Of a DNA stretch of 64,000 bases, positions 17,087 to 26,987 are shown in pieces. A program made the translations under genes and the position numbers. The stretch lies in NCBI RefSeq assembly GCF_001983165.1, contig NZ_MNPU01000017.1, forward strand, positions 1-64,000, given 5' to 3'. The notes under the pieces are model-generated. The model saw nothing but the letters and a program-made list of their open reading frames with translations, was not told the DNA's origin and did not search any database. Position 1 is the stretch's first letter. Every line of letters begins with the position of its first letter. This DNA comes from Pseudomonas gessardii (lineage in GTDB: Bacteria > Pseudomonadota > Gammaproteobacteria > Pseudomonadales > Pseudomonadaceae).

Positions 17087-20000
17087 TCGCGGCCCTTATT
17101 CGCTGGTCGGTGGCTAACCGCTTTCTTGTGTTGCTGGCGACGCTGTTTGTCACGGCATGGGGGATCTGGGCGGTTCAAAGTACGCCCATTGACGCACTGC
17201 CAGACCTGTCGGATGTTCAGGTAATTATCCGTACACCTTATCCAGGCCAAGCCCCACAGATCGTAGAGAACCAGGTCACCTATCCATTGGCAACCACCAT
17301 GCTCTCTGTGCCTGGTGCCAAGACTGTGCGCGGTTATTCCTTCTTTGGCGACAGTTTCGTTTACGTACTATTCGAAGACGGAACTGACTTGTACTGGGCT
17401 CGCTCGCGCGTATTGGAATATCTGAGCCAGATACAAAGCCGGCTTCCGGCCAGTGCCAAGCCCGCTTTAGGACCTGATGCCACTGGGGTTGGCTGGATTT
17501 TCCAGTACGCCCTGGTAGACCGAAGCGGCGGGCATGACTTGGCGCAGTTACGTGCCTTGCAGGACTGGTTCCTTAAATTCGAGCTTAAGACCCTACCGAA
17601 CGTTGCGGAAGTGGCCACGGTGGGTGGCATGGTAAAGCAGTACCAGGTGCAGCTTGATCCGGTGAAGCTGGCCAGCTTGGGTATCACGCAGTCTGAAGTG
17701 ACCGAGGCGATCGGCAAGGCCAATCAGGAAACTGGTGGGGCGGTGCTGGAGATGGCGGAGACCGAGTTTATTGTGCGGGCTTCCGGGTACTTGAAGACCC
17801 TCAATGACTTTCGTGCTATCCCACTCAAACTGGGCACGGGTGGTGTGCCGGTCACTCTGGGCGATGTTGCCACGATTCAGATGGGGCCTGAGATGCGTCG
17901 AGGCATCACCGAACTCGATGGCGAAGGTGAGACCGTCGGCGGCGTTGTAATTCTGCGCAGCGGTAAGAATGCTCGAGAAACCATTGCGGCGGTCAAGACC
18001 AAACTCGACGAGCTGAAAAGCAGTCTGCCGGCGGGGGTAGAAATCGTCACCACCTACGACCGCAGCAAGTTGATTGATCGTGCCGTGGAAAACCTCAGCC
18101 ACAAGCTGATCGAAGAGTTCATCGTCGTCGCGTTGGTCTGCGGAATCTTTCTCTGGCACCTGCGTTCATCTCTGGTGGCAATCATCTCCCTGCCGGTTGG
18201 GGTGCTGATCGCCTTCATCGTAATGCGCTATCAGGGTATCAACGCCAACATCATGTCCCTTGGCGGGATTGCCATCGCCATCGGCGCCATGGTCGACGCT
18301 GCCGTGGTGATGATTGAAAACGCCCACAAGAAGGTCGAGGCTTGGCACGTGGCTAATCCTGGGGAGGAACTGAAAGGTGAACGTCATTGGCACGTGATGA
18401 CTGAAGCGGCTGCCGAGGTAGGACCCGCATTGTTCTACTGTCTGCTGATCATCACCCTGTCGTTCATTCCGGTGTTCACGCTGGAGGCTCAGGAAGGACG
18501 TCTATTCGGTCCATTGGCGTTCACCAAAACCTACGCTATGGCCGCAGCGGCTGGACTGTCGGTAACTCTAGTTCCGGTGTTGATGGGGTATTGGATTCGC
18601 GGACGAATTCCTAATGAGCAACAGAATCCGCTAAATCGCTGGTTGATCCGGATCTACGAGCCCGCTCTGGACGCCGTATTACGTCGACCTAAAGTAACGC
18701 TGCTGGTTGCATTGCTAGTCTTTGTCAGCGCGTTGTGGCCGATCTCTCGTCTGGGTGGTGAGTTTCTTCCCCCGTTGGACGAAGGGGACCTGCTCTATAT
18801 GCCGTCAGCTCTGCCTGGATTATCGGCGCAGAAGGCCGCGCAACTGCTTCAGCAGACTGACCGTCTGATAAAGACAGTTCCAGAGGTCGAACATGTTTTC
18901 GGAAAAGCCGGCCGCGCTGAAACCGCGACTGACCCGGCACCGTTGGAAATGTTCGAGACCACCATTCAATTCAAACCACGCGAACAGTGGCGCCCAGGCA
19001 TGACCCAGGAAAAGCTCGTTGAGGAGCTAGAACAAGTGGTGCGTGTCCCAGGATTAACCAACATCTGGATACCGCCTATTCGTAACCGTATCGACATGCT
19101 GGCCACCGGCATAAAAAGCCCGATTGGCGTGAAGGTTGCCGGTACCAACCTGACGGAGATCGATGCCGTCACCCAAGCCATCGAGCGTGTTGCCAAGGAC
19201 GTCTCAGGTGTCAGTTCAGCGTTAGCCGAACGACTGACCGGTGGCCGCTATATTGATGTGGATATCGATCGCAAAGCTGCGGCACGCTATGGGTTAAATA
19301 TTGCCGATGTGCAATCAATCGTGGCCGGCGCAATCGGCGGTGAAAACGTCGGGGAGACGATTGAAGGGTTGGCTCGTTTCCCAATTAACGTACGTTACCC
19401 TCGTGAGTGGCGGGATTCGCTCGGCGCTTTGGAGCAGTTGCCGATCTACACCCCGCTAGGCAGCCAGATCACCCTTGGCACCGTGGCGAAGATCAAGGTC
19501 AACGACGGGCCGCCAATGCTCAAGAGTGAGAACGCACGGCCTTCAGGCTGGGTGTACATCGATGTGCGTGGCCGGGACATTGCCTCCGTAGTCGCCGATC
19601 TACGCCGGGTCGTCAGTGAGCAGGTCAAGTTGCAGCCCGGCATGAGCCTGAGCTACTCAGGTCAGTTCGAGTTTCTCGAAAGGGCCAACGCACGACTCAA
19701 ACTGGTGGTGCCTGCCACGCTGTTGATCATCTTCGTGTTGCTCTACCTGACATTTGCACGCCTTGATGAGGCTTTGCTGATTATGGCCACGCTGCCATTC
19801 GCTCTCACGGGCGGGGCATGGTTTCTCTATCTGTTGGGATTCAACCTGTCGGTTGCCACCGGGGTCGGCTTTATCGCCTTGGCCGGTGTTTCTGCCGAAT
19901 TTGGCGTGATCATGCTGCTCTACCTGAAAAATGCATGGACCGAGCGTCAAGACCTCGGTGACAACACAGAACGCGGGTTGATGGCCGCGATTTGTGAAGG

Positions 20001-20226
20001 CGCTGTCCAGCGCGTTCGACCTAAGGCTATGACCGTGGCAGTGGTTATCGCTGGTTTGTTACCTATACTTTTGGGAGGCGGTTCCGGTAGCGAGGTTATG
20101 AGCCGCATTGCCGCCCCGATGATTGGCGGTATGGTTACGGCACCCTTGCTATCGCTGTTTGTGATCCCGGCGGCCTATCACCTCATGCGTCGTCGACACT
20201 TGTCCGTTGAGCCTGGCAAGCACTGA
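17083..20226 (+). CDS. cusA: Cu/Ag efflux RND transporter CusA
   Basis: 1047 residues, standard for heavy-metal RND pumps, with twelve membrane segments and two large periplasmic loops. The three Met residues that bind metal in E. coli CusA have counterparts here, in [21 protein letters not shown] and [10 protein letters not shown], which argues for Cu(I)/Ag(I) rather than Co/Zn/Cd. The proton-relay region ([19 protein letters not shown]) is intact. It exports periplasmic or cytoplasmic Cu(I) through CusC. A double hairpin terminator follows the gene. Confidence 0.96.
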   Translation: MIAALIRWSVANRFLVLLATLFVTAWGIWAVQSTPIDALPDLSDVQVIIRTPYPGQAPQIVENQVTYPLATTMLSVPGAKTVRGYSFFGDSFVYVLFEDGTDLYWARSRVLEYLSQIQSRLPASAKPALGPDATGVGWIFQYALVDRSGGHDLAQLRALQDWFLKFELKTLPNVAEVATVGGMVKQYQVQLDPVKLASLGITQSEVTEAIGKANQETGGAVLEMAETEFIVRASGYLKTLNDFRAIPLKLGTGGVPVTLGDVATIQMGPEMRRGITELDGEGETVGGVVILRSGKNARETIAAVKTKLDELKSSLPAGVEIVTTYDRSKLIDRAVENLSHKLIEEFIVVALVCGIFLWHLRSSLVAIISLPVGVLIAFIVMRYQGINANIMSLGGIAIAIGAMVDAAVVMIENAHKKVEAWHVANPGEELKGERHWHVMTEAAAEVGPALFYCLLIITLSFIPVFTLEAQEGRLFGPLAFTKTYAMAAAAGLSVTLVPVLMGYWIRGRIPNEQQNPLNRWLIRIYEPALDAVLRRPKVTLLVALLVFVSALWPISRLGGEFLPPLDEGDLLYMPSALPGLSAQKAAQLLQQTDRLIKTVPEVEHVFGKAGRAETATDPAPLEMFETTIQFKPREQWRPGMTQEKLVEELEQVVRVPGLTNIWIPPIRNRIDMLATGIKSPIGVKVAGTNLTEIDAVTQAIERVAKDVSGVSSALAERLTGGRYIDVDIDRKAAARYGLNIADVQSIVAGAIGGENVGETIEGLARFPINVRYPREWRDSLGALEQLPIYTPLGSQITLGTVAKIKVNDGPPMLKSENARPSGWVYIDVRGRDIASVVADLRRVVSEQVKLQPGMSLSYSGQFEFLERANARLKLVVPATLLIIFVLLYLTFARLDEALLIMATLPFALTGGAWFLYLLGFNLSVATGVGFIALAGVSAEFGVIMLLYLKNAWTERQDLGDNTERGLMAAICEGAVQRVRPKAMTVAVVIAGLLPILLGGGSGSEVMSRIAAPMIGGMVTAPLLSLFVIPAAYHLMRRRHLSVEPGKH

Positions 20227-20249
20227 CGCGTAAAAACGCATACGAAAGG

Positions 20250-20289
20250 GGCTGCGCTTGCAGCCTCGTTTGAGCTGCGCAGCTCGTTT
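20250..20289 (+). terminator. Double hairpin terminator after cusA
   Basis: GGCTGC/GCAGCC (20250-20265, 4-base loop) is followed by the palindrome GAGCTGCGCAGCTC (20272-20285) and GTTTTC. It lies 24 bases after the cusA stop, separating the copper block from the CBASS operon. The remaining bases up to 20517 show no gene. Confidence 0.6.
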
Positions 20290-20517
20290 TCATCAGTCCT
20301 ACATACGCTGTGGTCAGTGCCATTACCCACCAGCACTTGCCAGAAAACGAACGCCGCCACCACCGCCTTTCGATGAGCCAAAAAAGCATCCTGCTAAAAG
20401 GCGACTCAGCATTCGTCACCCTCAGATCTCTCTTGAAATCGGGACGAATGACCCTAATATGATCTTATCTTGCCATCATCGTTTTCAATCATGGATGTTT
20501 TTCGGGGGTCGGTCGAA

Positions 20518-21684
20518 ATGGCAGAAAAAGAAGACGCTAAGCCCGCGAGCGGGCGCTTTAACACGAATGATGAGACGAAGCGGATCGTATGGACACAGAC
20601 CGCTGGTCATTGTGAACTGTGCGGTACGGATCTAACGTTCGACTATCGTGCCGGCAAGCCAATGAAATGGGGCGAAGTGGCGCATATCTTACCCGCCAGT
20701 CCCAAGGGGCCTCGGGGACGCGCGGATCATGATGCTGAGGCGCACACTAACGATACTGCTAACCTGATGCTCCTGTGCCCAGGCTGTCATGACAAAATTG
20801 ATCGTGACGCAGATGGCTACCCTGAAAATGATCTGAGCGGTTTGCACCAAGCGTACCTTGAACGCATCCGACTCGCCGCAACGACCCCCGATGGTGGCAG
20901 AGCCATTCCTCTCATCGTCCAGAGTCAGCACTTTCAGACGATCAACGATATCCCCGTTCGCGATCTGTTGACTGCGATGTCCGCCGAGGGATTAACCGCC
21001 TTCGATCAAGGCATCAAAATCGCCTTCGCTGCGCCCGGACCACGTGGCAGGGACACTACCTATTGGCAGAACGTCAAAGACAGCGTCCAGTATGAGCTGG
21101 AGCAGCAACTCAAGCGTCGCGGCGGCACTTATGGCGATTCGCCCGCGCTAGCAGTAGTCGGCTTGGCCGACATTCCGGCCTTGATGATGTTGGGCCAGAG
21201 TATCGGCGACCGTTCCAAACGCTTGATCTTCTCTTTTCATCGCGAGCATCTTTTGCGCTGGCCCGATCAGTCTGCTGAGCCGCCTAGTTTTCTGTTTACG
21301 CCTCCACCCAACGGCGATGGCCCACTGGCGTTGGTGCTCTCCATTTCTGCGCAAGTTCCAGTACGCGACGTGACCGACGCTCTACCCGGTGCACGTATTG
21401 CAGAGCTGTCGATCCCAGAACCAAGCTACGCGATGGTACAGAACCGTCGGGTGATTCATGCTTTTCGCGACGCACTTCAAATACGACTGAGCCAGCTTGA
21501 GGCTCTGACTCCTGACCCCATCCACGTCTTCGCCGCCATTCCTGCGGCATTGGCCATCGAGTTTGGCGCGTTGCTCACAACACAGCATCAACATACATAC
21601 CTGATCTTCGATCGGGACAAAGAAAACCAAGATCGGTTTACGCAAACACTGCAATTGGGTCCCGTGGCCCAGGAGGCTATGTAA
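20518..21684 (+). CDS. cap5: CBASS effector Cap5, HNH endonuclease with SAVED domain
   Basis: 388 residues from the ATG at 20518; an earlier TTG (20470) or ATG (20491) would only add an unstructured extension. The N-terminal HNH domain shows zinc Cys pairs C32/C35 and C87/C90 and catalytic H56 (GEVAHILPA), N82 and H91. The C-terminal half is a SAVED domain (SAQVPVRDVTDALPG and HVFAAIPAALAIEFG), which binds a cyclic nucleotide. In known Cap5 proteins the ligand drives oligomerisation and indiscriminate DNA cleavage, killing the infected cell. It is the first gene of the operon and shares one base with the CD-NTase start. Confidence 0.93.
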   Translation: MAEKEDAKPASGRFNTNDETKRIVWTQTAGHCELCGTDLTFDYRAGKPMKWGEVAHILPASPKGPRGRADHDAEAHTNDTANLMLLCPGCHDKIDRDADGYPENDLSGLHQAYLERIRLAATTPDGGRAIPLIVQSQHFQTINDIPVRDLLTAMSAEGLTAFDQGIKIAFAAPGPRGRDTTYWQNVKDSVQYELEQQLKRRGGTYGDSPALAVVGLADIPALMMLGQSIGDRSKRLIFSFHREHLLRWPDQSAEPPSFLFTPPPNGDGPLALVLSISAQVPVRDVTDALPGARIAELSIPEPSYAMVQNRRVIHAFRDALQIRLSQLEALTPDPIHVFAAIPAALAIEFGALLTTQHQHTYLIFDRDKENQDRFTQTLQLGPVAQEAM

Positions 21685-22934
21685 TGCTTTTGAGCAACGA
21701 ACAGACCAAGCGCAGCAGTTGGGAATATTTTCTGCTTCGCGCCGCGCGGGAGATCTCGCTGTCGGAAGCGCAGTACGAAAAAATCAATGACCGCTACTCC
21801 CAACTGGAAAAAATCCTCTCGGCTTCCGACAATCCGTTGCTCGCTGAGGCTCATATTTTCGTTCAGGGCTCAATGCGGCTGAAAACGACCATTAAGCCAA
21901 TTCCCGGCGCGCCTGCGGATCTGGACACCATTGATGCGGACGCGATTATCTGGCTCCCTCACGCTCAAGGCGCTGGTGCGAAGGAAGTTCTAGAGGCGAT
22001 TGAGCAGCGTTTTAGGGAAGGCTCCCGCGTTCAGGAAGAAGTTAAGCAACTACGTCGTGGTATTCGAATCGTTTATGCAGACGAAAATCCAGGTTTCCAC
22101 ATCGATGTCACACCTGCCCGGGCGATCAACGGAAATGGCGAAGCAAACGGCGAGGGTAAGCTTGAGGTTCCGGATCGAGTCACAGGATGGAAAGCGAGCA
22201 GCCCTATTCCTTACTCGAATTGGTTGCAGGTCGCTTCCGCCCAGGAAATCTCTCTGGAAAGCTTAGTGGTTGCCAAAAGCCAGCGGATGCTTGATGCCGC
22301 GACCCAAGATCCTTTGCCGCATTATCAGGATTACATCGATCAAGATCCCCTGCGTGCGACCATTAAGCTGCTCAAGCGGCATCGCGATGAATGGGCCATC
22401 AAGACAAGGAGCGCTGATACTCGCCCAATATCTGCGGTCATCACCACTCTAGCCACGCACGCATACCTGGATGTCGTAAAGGAGTCGCAGTCGAAGCCTC
22501 TGGCACCGCTCGATGCAATTTTGGAAATCGTTCGCAGAATGCCGCAGCACATCGCGCATAGAGGTAGCGACTGCTATGTCTGCAACCCTGCCGATAACGG
22601 CGAAAACTTTGCAGAGAAGTGGAATCGACCGGGCGAGGGGCAAGGCTACCGTCAGGCATTCGCCAAGTGGCATGCGGACGCCAGTGCATCTGTGTCATTA
22701 GGTTTGGAAAGTTTTGAATCCAATGACTCCTTTGCCGAGGCAGTGAAAAAGAACTTCGGTATTGCGCCGGCGTTCATCACGGCAGTGAACAATGAAATCC
22801 CTGCGAATTGGACGATGCCCGGTCGACCGGATGGCACTACTCGAAACTCTGCTTCGATGGGTTCGCTCTTCGGAGGGGCCAGCGGTGGCGGAACCTCTCA
22901 GTCGAGCGTAAAGCCAGTTGGACGCCTTGGCTGA
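21684..22934 (+). CDS. CBASS CD-NTase (cyclic oligonucleotide synthase)
   Basis: 416 residues. The nucleotidyltransferase signature is present: GS at 62-63 (FVQGSMRLKTTI), an acidic pair in DLDTIDADAII (D84 and D86 best placed), and a third Asp in FHIDVTPA. It would make a cyclic di- or trinucleotide after phage sensing, which then activates Cap5. The pairing with an HNH-SAVED effector and Cap2/Cap3 points towards a CdnG- or CdnD-type enzyme, but the clade cannot be fixed by eye. The C-terminal tail (GGASGGGTSQS then SVKPVGRLG) is Gly/Ser-rich and flexible, as expected for the substrate of Cap2 conjugation. Confidence 0.9.
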   Translation: MLLSNEQTKRSSWEYFLLRAAREISLSEAQYEKINDRYSQLEKILSASDNPLLAEAHIFVQGSMRLKTTIKPIPGAPADLDTIDADAIIWLPHAQGAGAKEVLEAIEQRFREGSRVQEEVKQLRRGIRIVYADENPGFHIDVTPARAINGNGEANGEGKLEVPDRVTGWKASSPIPYSNWLQVASAQEISLESLVVAKSQRMLDAATQDPLPHYQDYIDQDPLRATIKLLKRHRDEWAIKTRSADTRPISAVITTLATHAYLDVVKESQSKPLAPLDAILEIVRRMPQHIAHRGSDCYVCNPADNGENFAEKWNRPGEGQGYRQAFAKWHADASASVSLGLESFESNDSFAEAVKKNFGIAPAFITAVNNEIPANWTMPGRPDGTTRNSASMGSLFGGASGGGTSQSSVKPVGRLG

Positions 22935-24702
22935 TCCTATTAAGACACCATTGCAGCGCGGAATCGCCGCACTGCGTAACACCCTAGGTCAGGATGCTGC
23001 CGATGCATTGCTCCAGCCCGCACCCATGCGGGCTGACGAAGCGGCGTGCTTTCACTTCCCCTTGCCCATCGATTACACGGGGCAGGAGCGGCGACTGCGT
23101 ATAGGTTTCCCCTCCAACTTTCCCCGCGGGCTCTTGCGGCTGAACGTCGAACCCTCTCCATGGCTGGTTTGGCCGCATGCCACTAAGTCGGGGCTTTGCC
23201 TTCATGGCTTTCAGGAACGCCCCATCATGGGCTCCCCGGAGGTCGTGGTAGAGGACAGCCTTGCTCGCTTGGCCCAGATCGTTTCGTTGTCCAAGATGGG
23301 ATCAAACCAGGCAACACGCGATATCGAATTTCAGAATGAGATCACTACCTACTGGTCGTTTCAGCACGGGCAGTCATTCCAGAACCTCTTACTGTTGGAT
23401 CGACCTCAGGCTGCCTCGCAGTTGTTTGCGCTCAGCGATCCGCGCCGAGCTGTGCCATCCGGTCAGGAAACGGTTTGGTTAGCATCGAATGTAGCTGCAC
23501 TCAAAGGGCATTACCGACGGGTCGTCGGGCGCTCTGCTGTCATTCGTGCGGCCGAAACTCCCGGTTTTTACGTCAAGCTTCAGACTTATCCGGATATCCG
23601 CACCCCGGATCCAGAAGATTTATTGCTGTGGCTAAAGCCACACCTTCAACCAGACGATGCCGAGCAATTGCTGGCATGGTTTGAGCTGCATGGAACGTTG
23701 GCGAGTCGATGGATTGTTCTGGAGCTTCCAGGAGGCGCAGATGCTCCAACATATTGTCTCAATGTGCGTTCGCTCGGTGTACAGCAGGAGCGGGGGGCAA
23801 AGTTTGGCTTGCGTACAGCTCGCCGGCGGCCAGCTATCGCAAATGCTCATCCTCCGGCGCTCGTCCGAGCAACTGCCCTGGATGTGCTTGATCGAGCGTC
23901 CATCCTGTCCCGCGATATAAGCGGCACTGCACAGCACCTTGAAAATGCTCGAGTCGTTTGTGTTGGCGTTGGCTCATTAGGCAGTACGGTGGCAATACAA
24001 TTGGCACGATCCGGTGTCGGCCACCTTACCCTCATCGATCCTGACACTTTGGTGTCAGCCAATCTGGGGAGGCACGTTCTGGGAGCGGATAGCCTAGGGA
24101 GGCTGAAAGCCTCAGCGTTGAGGGACAAGATTCTGTTAGATCTTCCGACGACAGAATGCACCGCTTATTCGACTTTTGCCGAAGTAGTGATGAGTAGCAA
24201 ACCAGAAGTGTTCGATAACGCAGATCTGGTGGTGATCACGACAGCAGACTGGCAGTCGGAGGTCACTGTATGGCGAACCAAATCCAGCGGCGCTCCTTGG
24301 GGGCTTTTACAAGCCTGGAGCGAACCGTATACCCAGGTCGGCCATGCTCTATTCGCACCAGGCGGCACCTTTGATGGCCGTCAGTTGTTCACGGACGTCG
24401 GCGATTTTTTGCATAGATTTACAGAGTGGCCGGGAGGCGGTGTTGTTCCACTGCCCGCGTGTGGCGAGAGCTTTATCCCAGGCGGCTCGCTGGGAATGAC
24501 CAATATCGCCTCTATGGTGTCGCACACGGCCTTACGCGCATTGACCGGCAAGATCGCCACTGCATCTTGGGTCAGCAGCATTTATAGGCCTGAAGATGTG
24601 CTGAGCCTAGGAGGCCAATACCATGGGCCCAAACTGCCAGAGGGGACGCAGCAAATCCTACTCGAACGCGGATGGCCGGAAGATAAGGACGAAATGGTAT
24701 GA
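22918..24702 (+). CDS. cap2: CBASS Cap2, E1-E2 ubiquitin-transfer-like fusion
   Basis: 594 residues. The TTG start at 22918 overlaps the CD-NTase gene by 17 bases and is the likely start, though not certain. The N-terminal E2-like part contains SGLCLHGFQER, with a candidate catalytic Cys. The C-terminal E1-like part has the adenylation loop VCVGVGSLGSTVAIQL and a later PLPACGESF bearing the E1 catalytic Cys. In type II CBASS, Cap2 joins the C-terminus of the CD-NTase to a target and so primes it. The gene order matches known type II operons. No damage is seen. Confidence 0.92.
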   Translation: MDALADPIKTPLQRGIAALRNTLGQDAADALLQPAPMRADEAACFHFPLPIDYTGQERRLRIGFPSNFPRGLLRLNVEPSPWLVWPHATKSGLCLHGFQERPIMGSPEVVVEDSLARLAQIVSLSKMGSNQATRDIEFQNEITTYWSFQHGQSFQNLLLLDRPQAASQLFALSDPRRAVPSGQETVWLASNVAALKGHYRRVVGRSAVIRAAETPGFYVKLQTYPDIRTPDPEDLLLWLKPHLQPDDAEQLLAWFELHGTLASRWIVLELPGGADAPTYCLNVRSLGVQQERGAKFGLRTARRRPAIANAHPPALVRATALDVLDRASILSRDISGTAQHLENARVVCVGVGSLGSTVAIQLARSGVGHLTLIDPDTLVSANLGRHVLGADSLGRLKASALRDKILLDLPTTECTAYSTFAEVVMSSKPEVFDNADLVVITTADWQSEVTVWRTKSSGAPWGLLQAWSEPYTQVGHALFAPGGTFDGRQLFTDVGDFLHRFTEWPGGGVVPLPACGESFIPGGSLGMTNIASMVSHTALRALTGKIATASWVSSIYRPEDVLSLGGQYHGPKLPEGTQQILLERGWPEDKDEMV

Positions 24703-25181
24703 CGGATATCGCATGGCGCTGGCGATGGCCGGAGGTGGACTCCGAGCTATTGGTGTCCCAGGCGGTCGCGGACATCTTGGATAGTCATCGGCAGGGCCTT
24801 TTTGGCGTGGAGCGAGGTGGACAGTTATTCGTCAACCCTGTTGATCCGAAAGGTTTGCTGCTGGCCTTGGCCACGTTGCCTCATCGCGCCGATCGGTCAG
24901 GCTGGTCTTGGCTAGAGTTGGATGCGGCGCGGTGCCGTCAGGAGATCCAGGCTGCCAACGAACAAGGGTTACGCCTGGTGGGCTATTGGCATACGCATCC
25001 CCAATCCGTTCCGGTGATCTCTCCGGCAGACATCGGTAGTTTCTCCAAATTTGCTGCACGTTACACGCAGGATCTGCCGCACCCAATAGCCATTATTGTC
25101 GGCAAGTCCGAAAAACCAGAAGGTATCAAGGCGTGGTCGTTCAGGGACGGCAGATATGTTGAGGCAACCTGGGTCAGATGA
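24699..25181 (+). CDS. cap3: CBASS Cap3, JAMM-family deconjugating peptidase
   Basis: 160 residues. The zinc JAMM motif is complete: an N-terminal Glu (FGVERGGQ), then GYWHTHPQSVPVISPAD giving HxHP-x6-S-x2-D. In CBASS it cleaves the conjugate made by Cap2, reversing CD-NTase priming. It overlaps cap2 by 4 bases (ATGA), so it is translationally coupled. It completes a four-gene type II operon. Confidence 0.92.
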   Translation: MTDIAWRWRWPEVDSELLVSQAVADILDSHRQGLFGVERGGQLFVNPVDPKGLLLALATLPHRADRSGWSWLELDAARCRQEIQAANEQGLRLVGYWHTHPQSVPVISPADIGSFSKFAARYTQDLPHPIAIIVGKSEKPEGIKAWSFRDGRYVEATWVR

Positions 25182-25209
25182 ACTTCAAGTCAGTGCGGTG
25201 GAAGGCAGG

Positions 25210-25758
25210 TCAGCGTTTATAGTTACCCGCCAGCATTAGGGCGAAGAGCTCTGCCTGAAAGCGGGCATCATCCAATGCGTTATGGTTCGGTTCGCTGAGT
25301 GGCTTCAGCACAGCGGTCATTTTGGATGATTTTGTTTCCTTCCAGCTGCAACCTACAGCGCCCATAAAGTAGGCCTTCATGTCGATAGCGGTAAAACCAA
25401 AGGGGTTGGTTTCTAGGTATTTGTGGAAGTAGTAATTGACGAATGACCAGTCAAACGGTGCATTGAGTCCTACGAAAATGACCTTTTGCCCCGTTTGGCA
25501 GGACGATCTCAGCCACTGATCAAATGTCAGCATCGCCTGTTGCGGAGCGAGACCCTCGCGCTCCAGCTTCTCCAGACTCAGCCCCGATACTGCCAGCGCT
25601 TCGGGGTCGTGTTTCGGACTGTCAGGCCGTAGTTCAAGATAGATGGACGTTTCAGGTTGGGCTACAAGACAAGCTCCAATGGAAAGCAGACTGTATTCGC
25701 CTGGTATAGGCCCAGAAGTCTCGACGTCGACGGAAACATAAAGCTCATCAGGGTGCAT
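25210..25758 (-). CDS. DEDDh-family 3'-5' exonuclease
   Basis: 182 residues. The three exonuclease motifs are visible: SVDVETSG (D11, E13), GLNAPFDWSF with its Asp, and HNALDDARFQ giving the catalytic His and the last Asp. This is the DnaQ/RNase T fold without a polymerase or helicase partner. It lies tail-to-tail with cap3, 28 bases apart, so it is not in the CBASS operon but sits in the same defence-type block. The substrate (DNA or RNA) cannot be told from sequence. Confidence 0.85.
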   Translation of the reverse strand: MHPDELYVSVDVETSGPIPGEYSLLSIGACLVAQPETSIYLELRPDSPKHDPEALAVSGLSLEKLEREGLAPQQAMLTFDQWLRSSCQTGQKVIFVGLNAPFDWSFVNYYFHKYLETNPFGFTAIDMKAYFMGAVGCSWKETKSSKMTAVLKPLSEPNHNALDDARFQAELFALMLAGNYKR

Positions 25759-25985
25759 GTCATATCCTTTCGTGTAGTTAACTGATCACGCTCAGGCTCT
25801 TAGCCATGTGAAGGTGGAAAGGCAGGTATATCCATTGCCCCATTTTTTGCTGTTTCACTCGCTATCCGGCGTTCGAGCAGCGGCAGTGCCTGTCTACCAG
25901 CGGATTGCGCGTTCCTTTGGTCAGCTCTGGGCCCAACCATGATGATGTGTGTCATTCTCTGATGGCGGATGAGGGCCGGACGATC

Positions 25986-26624
25986 ATGAGTGAAACTGAG
26001 CGTTGGATAGTAAAATCCCAGAAAACTGAGGACGGAACTGGCGACATCATCATTGATCTGCCTCAAGAGTTGCTTGACCAAATGAGGTTAGGTGTTGGGG
26101 ACGACCTGGAGCTAACGGTAGCGAATGGCACATTAGTGCTGACGCCCGTGCACAACACAATATCAGTGCGGCCCATGTTTGCTGGCGTCCTGAGTCAGGA
26201 TGTCTATCATGCTTACCGCATGCGTCTGGAGACGCTTCTTCATATCTCTGTCAATGCTTCGGATCTGGACGTTCACGACATGATAGTAGCTGGCTTCTCG
26301 GTCAGCCTGATAAAAATGCTTTGTGATGATGGAACCCTCAGCGACGAAGAACGCGACAGAATCATTCAACCCAAAACGCTTAAAACAAAACTGTCAGCCA
26401 ATCAGCTTTTAACGTTGCATGAGAGCGATCGCCTGTTCCGGTTTGCACATATTAGCGCCATGGCCGAGGTGATCTTCGGTGACAAAGGGAAGGCCAAACA
26501 ATGGCTTTCCAAACCCAAAGCCCGTTTTTTAGGAGAAAGCCCATCGGCGGTGGCCACTACAACCTTTGGCACACATCTAGTCGAAGAAATGCTGATTCAA
26601 GTGTCTGAGGGCATGTCATTTTGA
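25986..26624 (+). CDS. AbrB-type N-terminus fused to MbcA/ParS-like (DUF2384) antitoxin domain
   Basis: 212 residues from the ATG at 25986, preceded by GAGGGCCGG. Residues about 20-60 (IIIDLPQELLDQMRLGVGD) look like a SpoVT/AbrB DNA-binding swapped hairpin. The last 90 or so residues contain ESDRLFRFAHISAMAEVIFG, then KAKQWLSKPKARFLGE and a TTTFGTHLVEEML end, the Xre/MbcA/ParS antitoxin pattern. Such antitoxins normally pair with RES-domain toxins, but no toxin frame follows; a decayed acetyltransferase is next. It may be an orphan antitoxin or a regulator. The domain calls are by motif, not by search. Confidence 0.7.
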   Translation: MSETERWIVKSQKTEDGTGDIIIDLPQELLDQMRLGVGDDLELTVANGTLVLTPVHNTISVRPMFAGVLSQDVYHAYRMRLETLLHISVNASDLDVHDMIVAGFSVSLIKMLCDDGTLSDEERDRIIQPKTLKTKLSANQLLTLHESDRLFRFAHISAMAEVIFGDKGKAKQWLSKPKARFLGESPSAVATTTFGTHLVEEMLIQVSEGMSF

Positions 26625-26672
26625 TTCAGTCGCAGCCAAACGGCTTCTACCGCTCCTTGAGTAACATGGATT

Positions 26673-26837
26673 TCATGCGCCTATGCCCGCGTCGCCTTGC
26701 CGAATACGGCATGCACGGGCATCCATGAAGCACTAGGTTTCACCCACATCGGAACCTACCGCGAGGTAAGGTTCAAGCACGGCAATGGCATAGCCGGGTA
26801 CTGGCGTAAACCACTTTATCTGGTGACAGCTAGATAG
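26673..26837 (+). pseudogene. C-terminal remnant of a GNAT acetyltransferase (phosphinothricin acetyltransferase-like)
   Basis: One continuous frame reads YARVALPNTACTGIHEALGF, then THIGTYREVRFKHG and GYWRKPLYLVTAR before a stop at 26835. VALPN...HEALGF and GTYREV..KHG are the C-terminal signature of PAT-type acetyltransferases. The first two thirds of the gene, including acetyl-CoA binding, are missing, so it is a truncated relic. It fills about half of the 363-base gap 26625-26987. Confidence 0.7.
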
Positions 26838-26987
26838 AAATCATCCCGTTCAGTGGGATGAGGGGAGAAGGCGGACCAGCTGTAAAATGGCCCAGTGGTC
26901 GGCATAGGAACCTCGTGTGTCGCGGGGAGCTAAGCTGAATGATGCTTCTCGTTCGAATCAGTTTTTTTTGATCGGCCGGAGGTACAA

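Noticed and set aside
20470..20517. Upstream start of Cap5 (TTG at 20470)
   Set aside because: The 16 extra residues have no family match, and the ATG at 20518 places the catalytic His at position 56 as in described Cap5 proteins.
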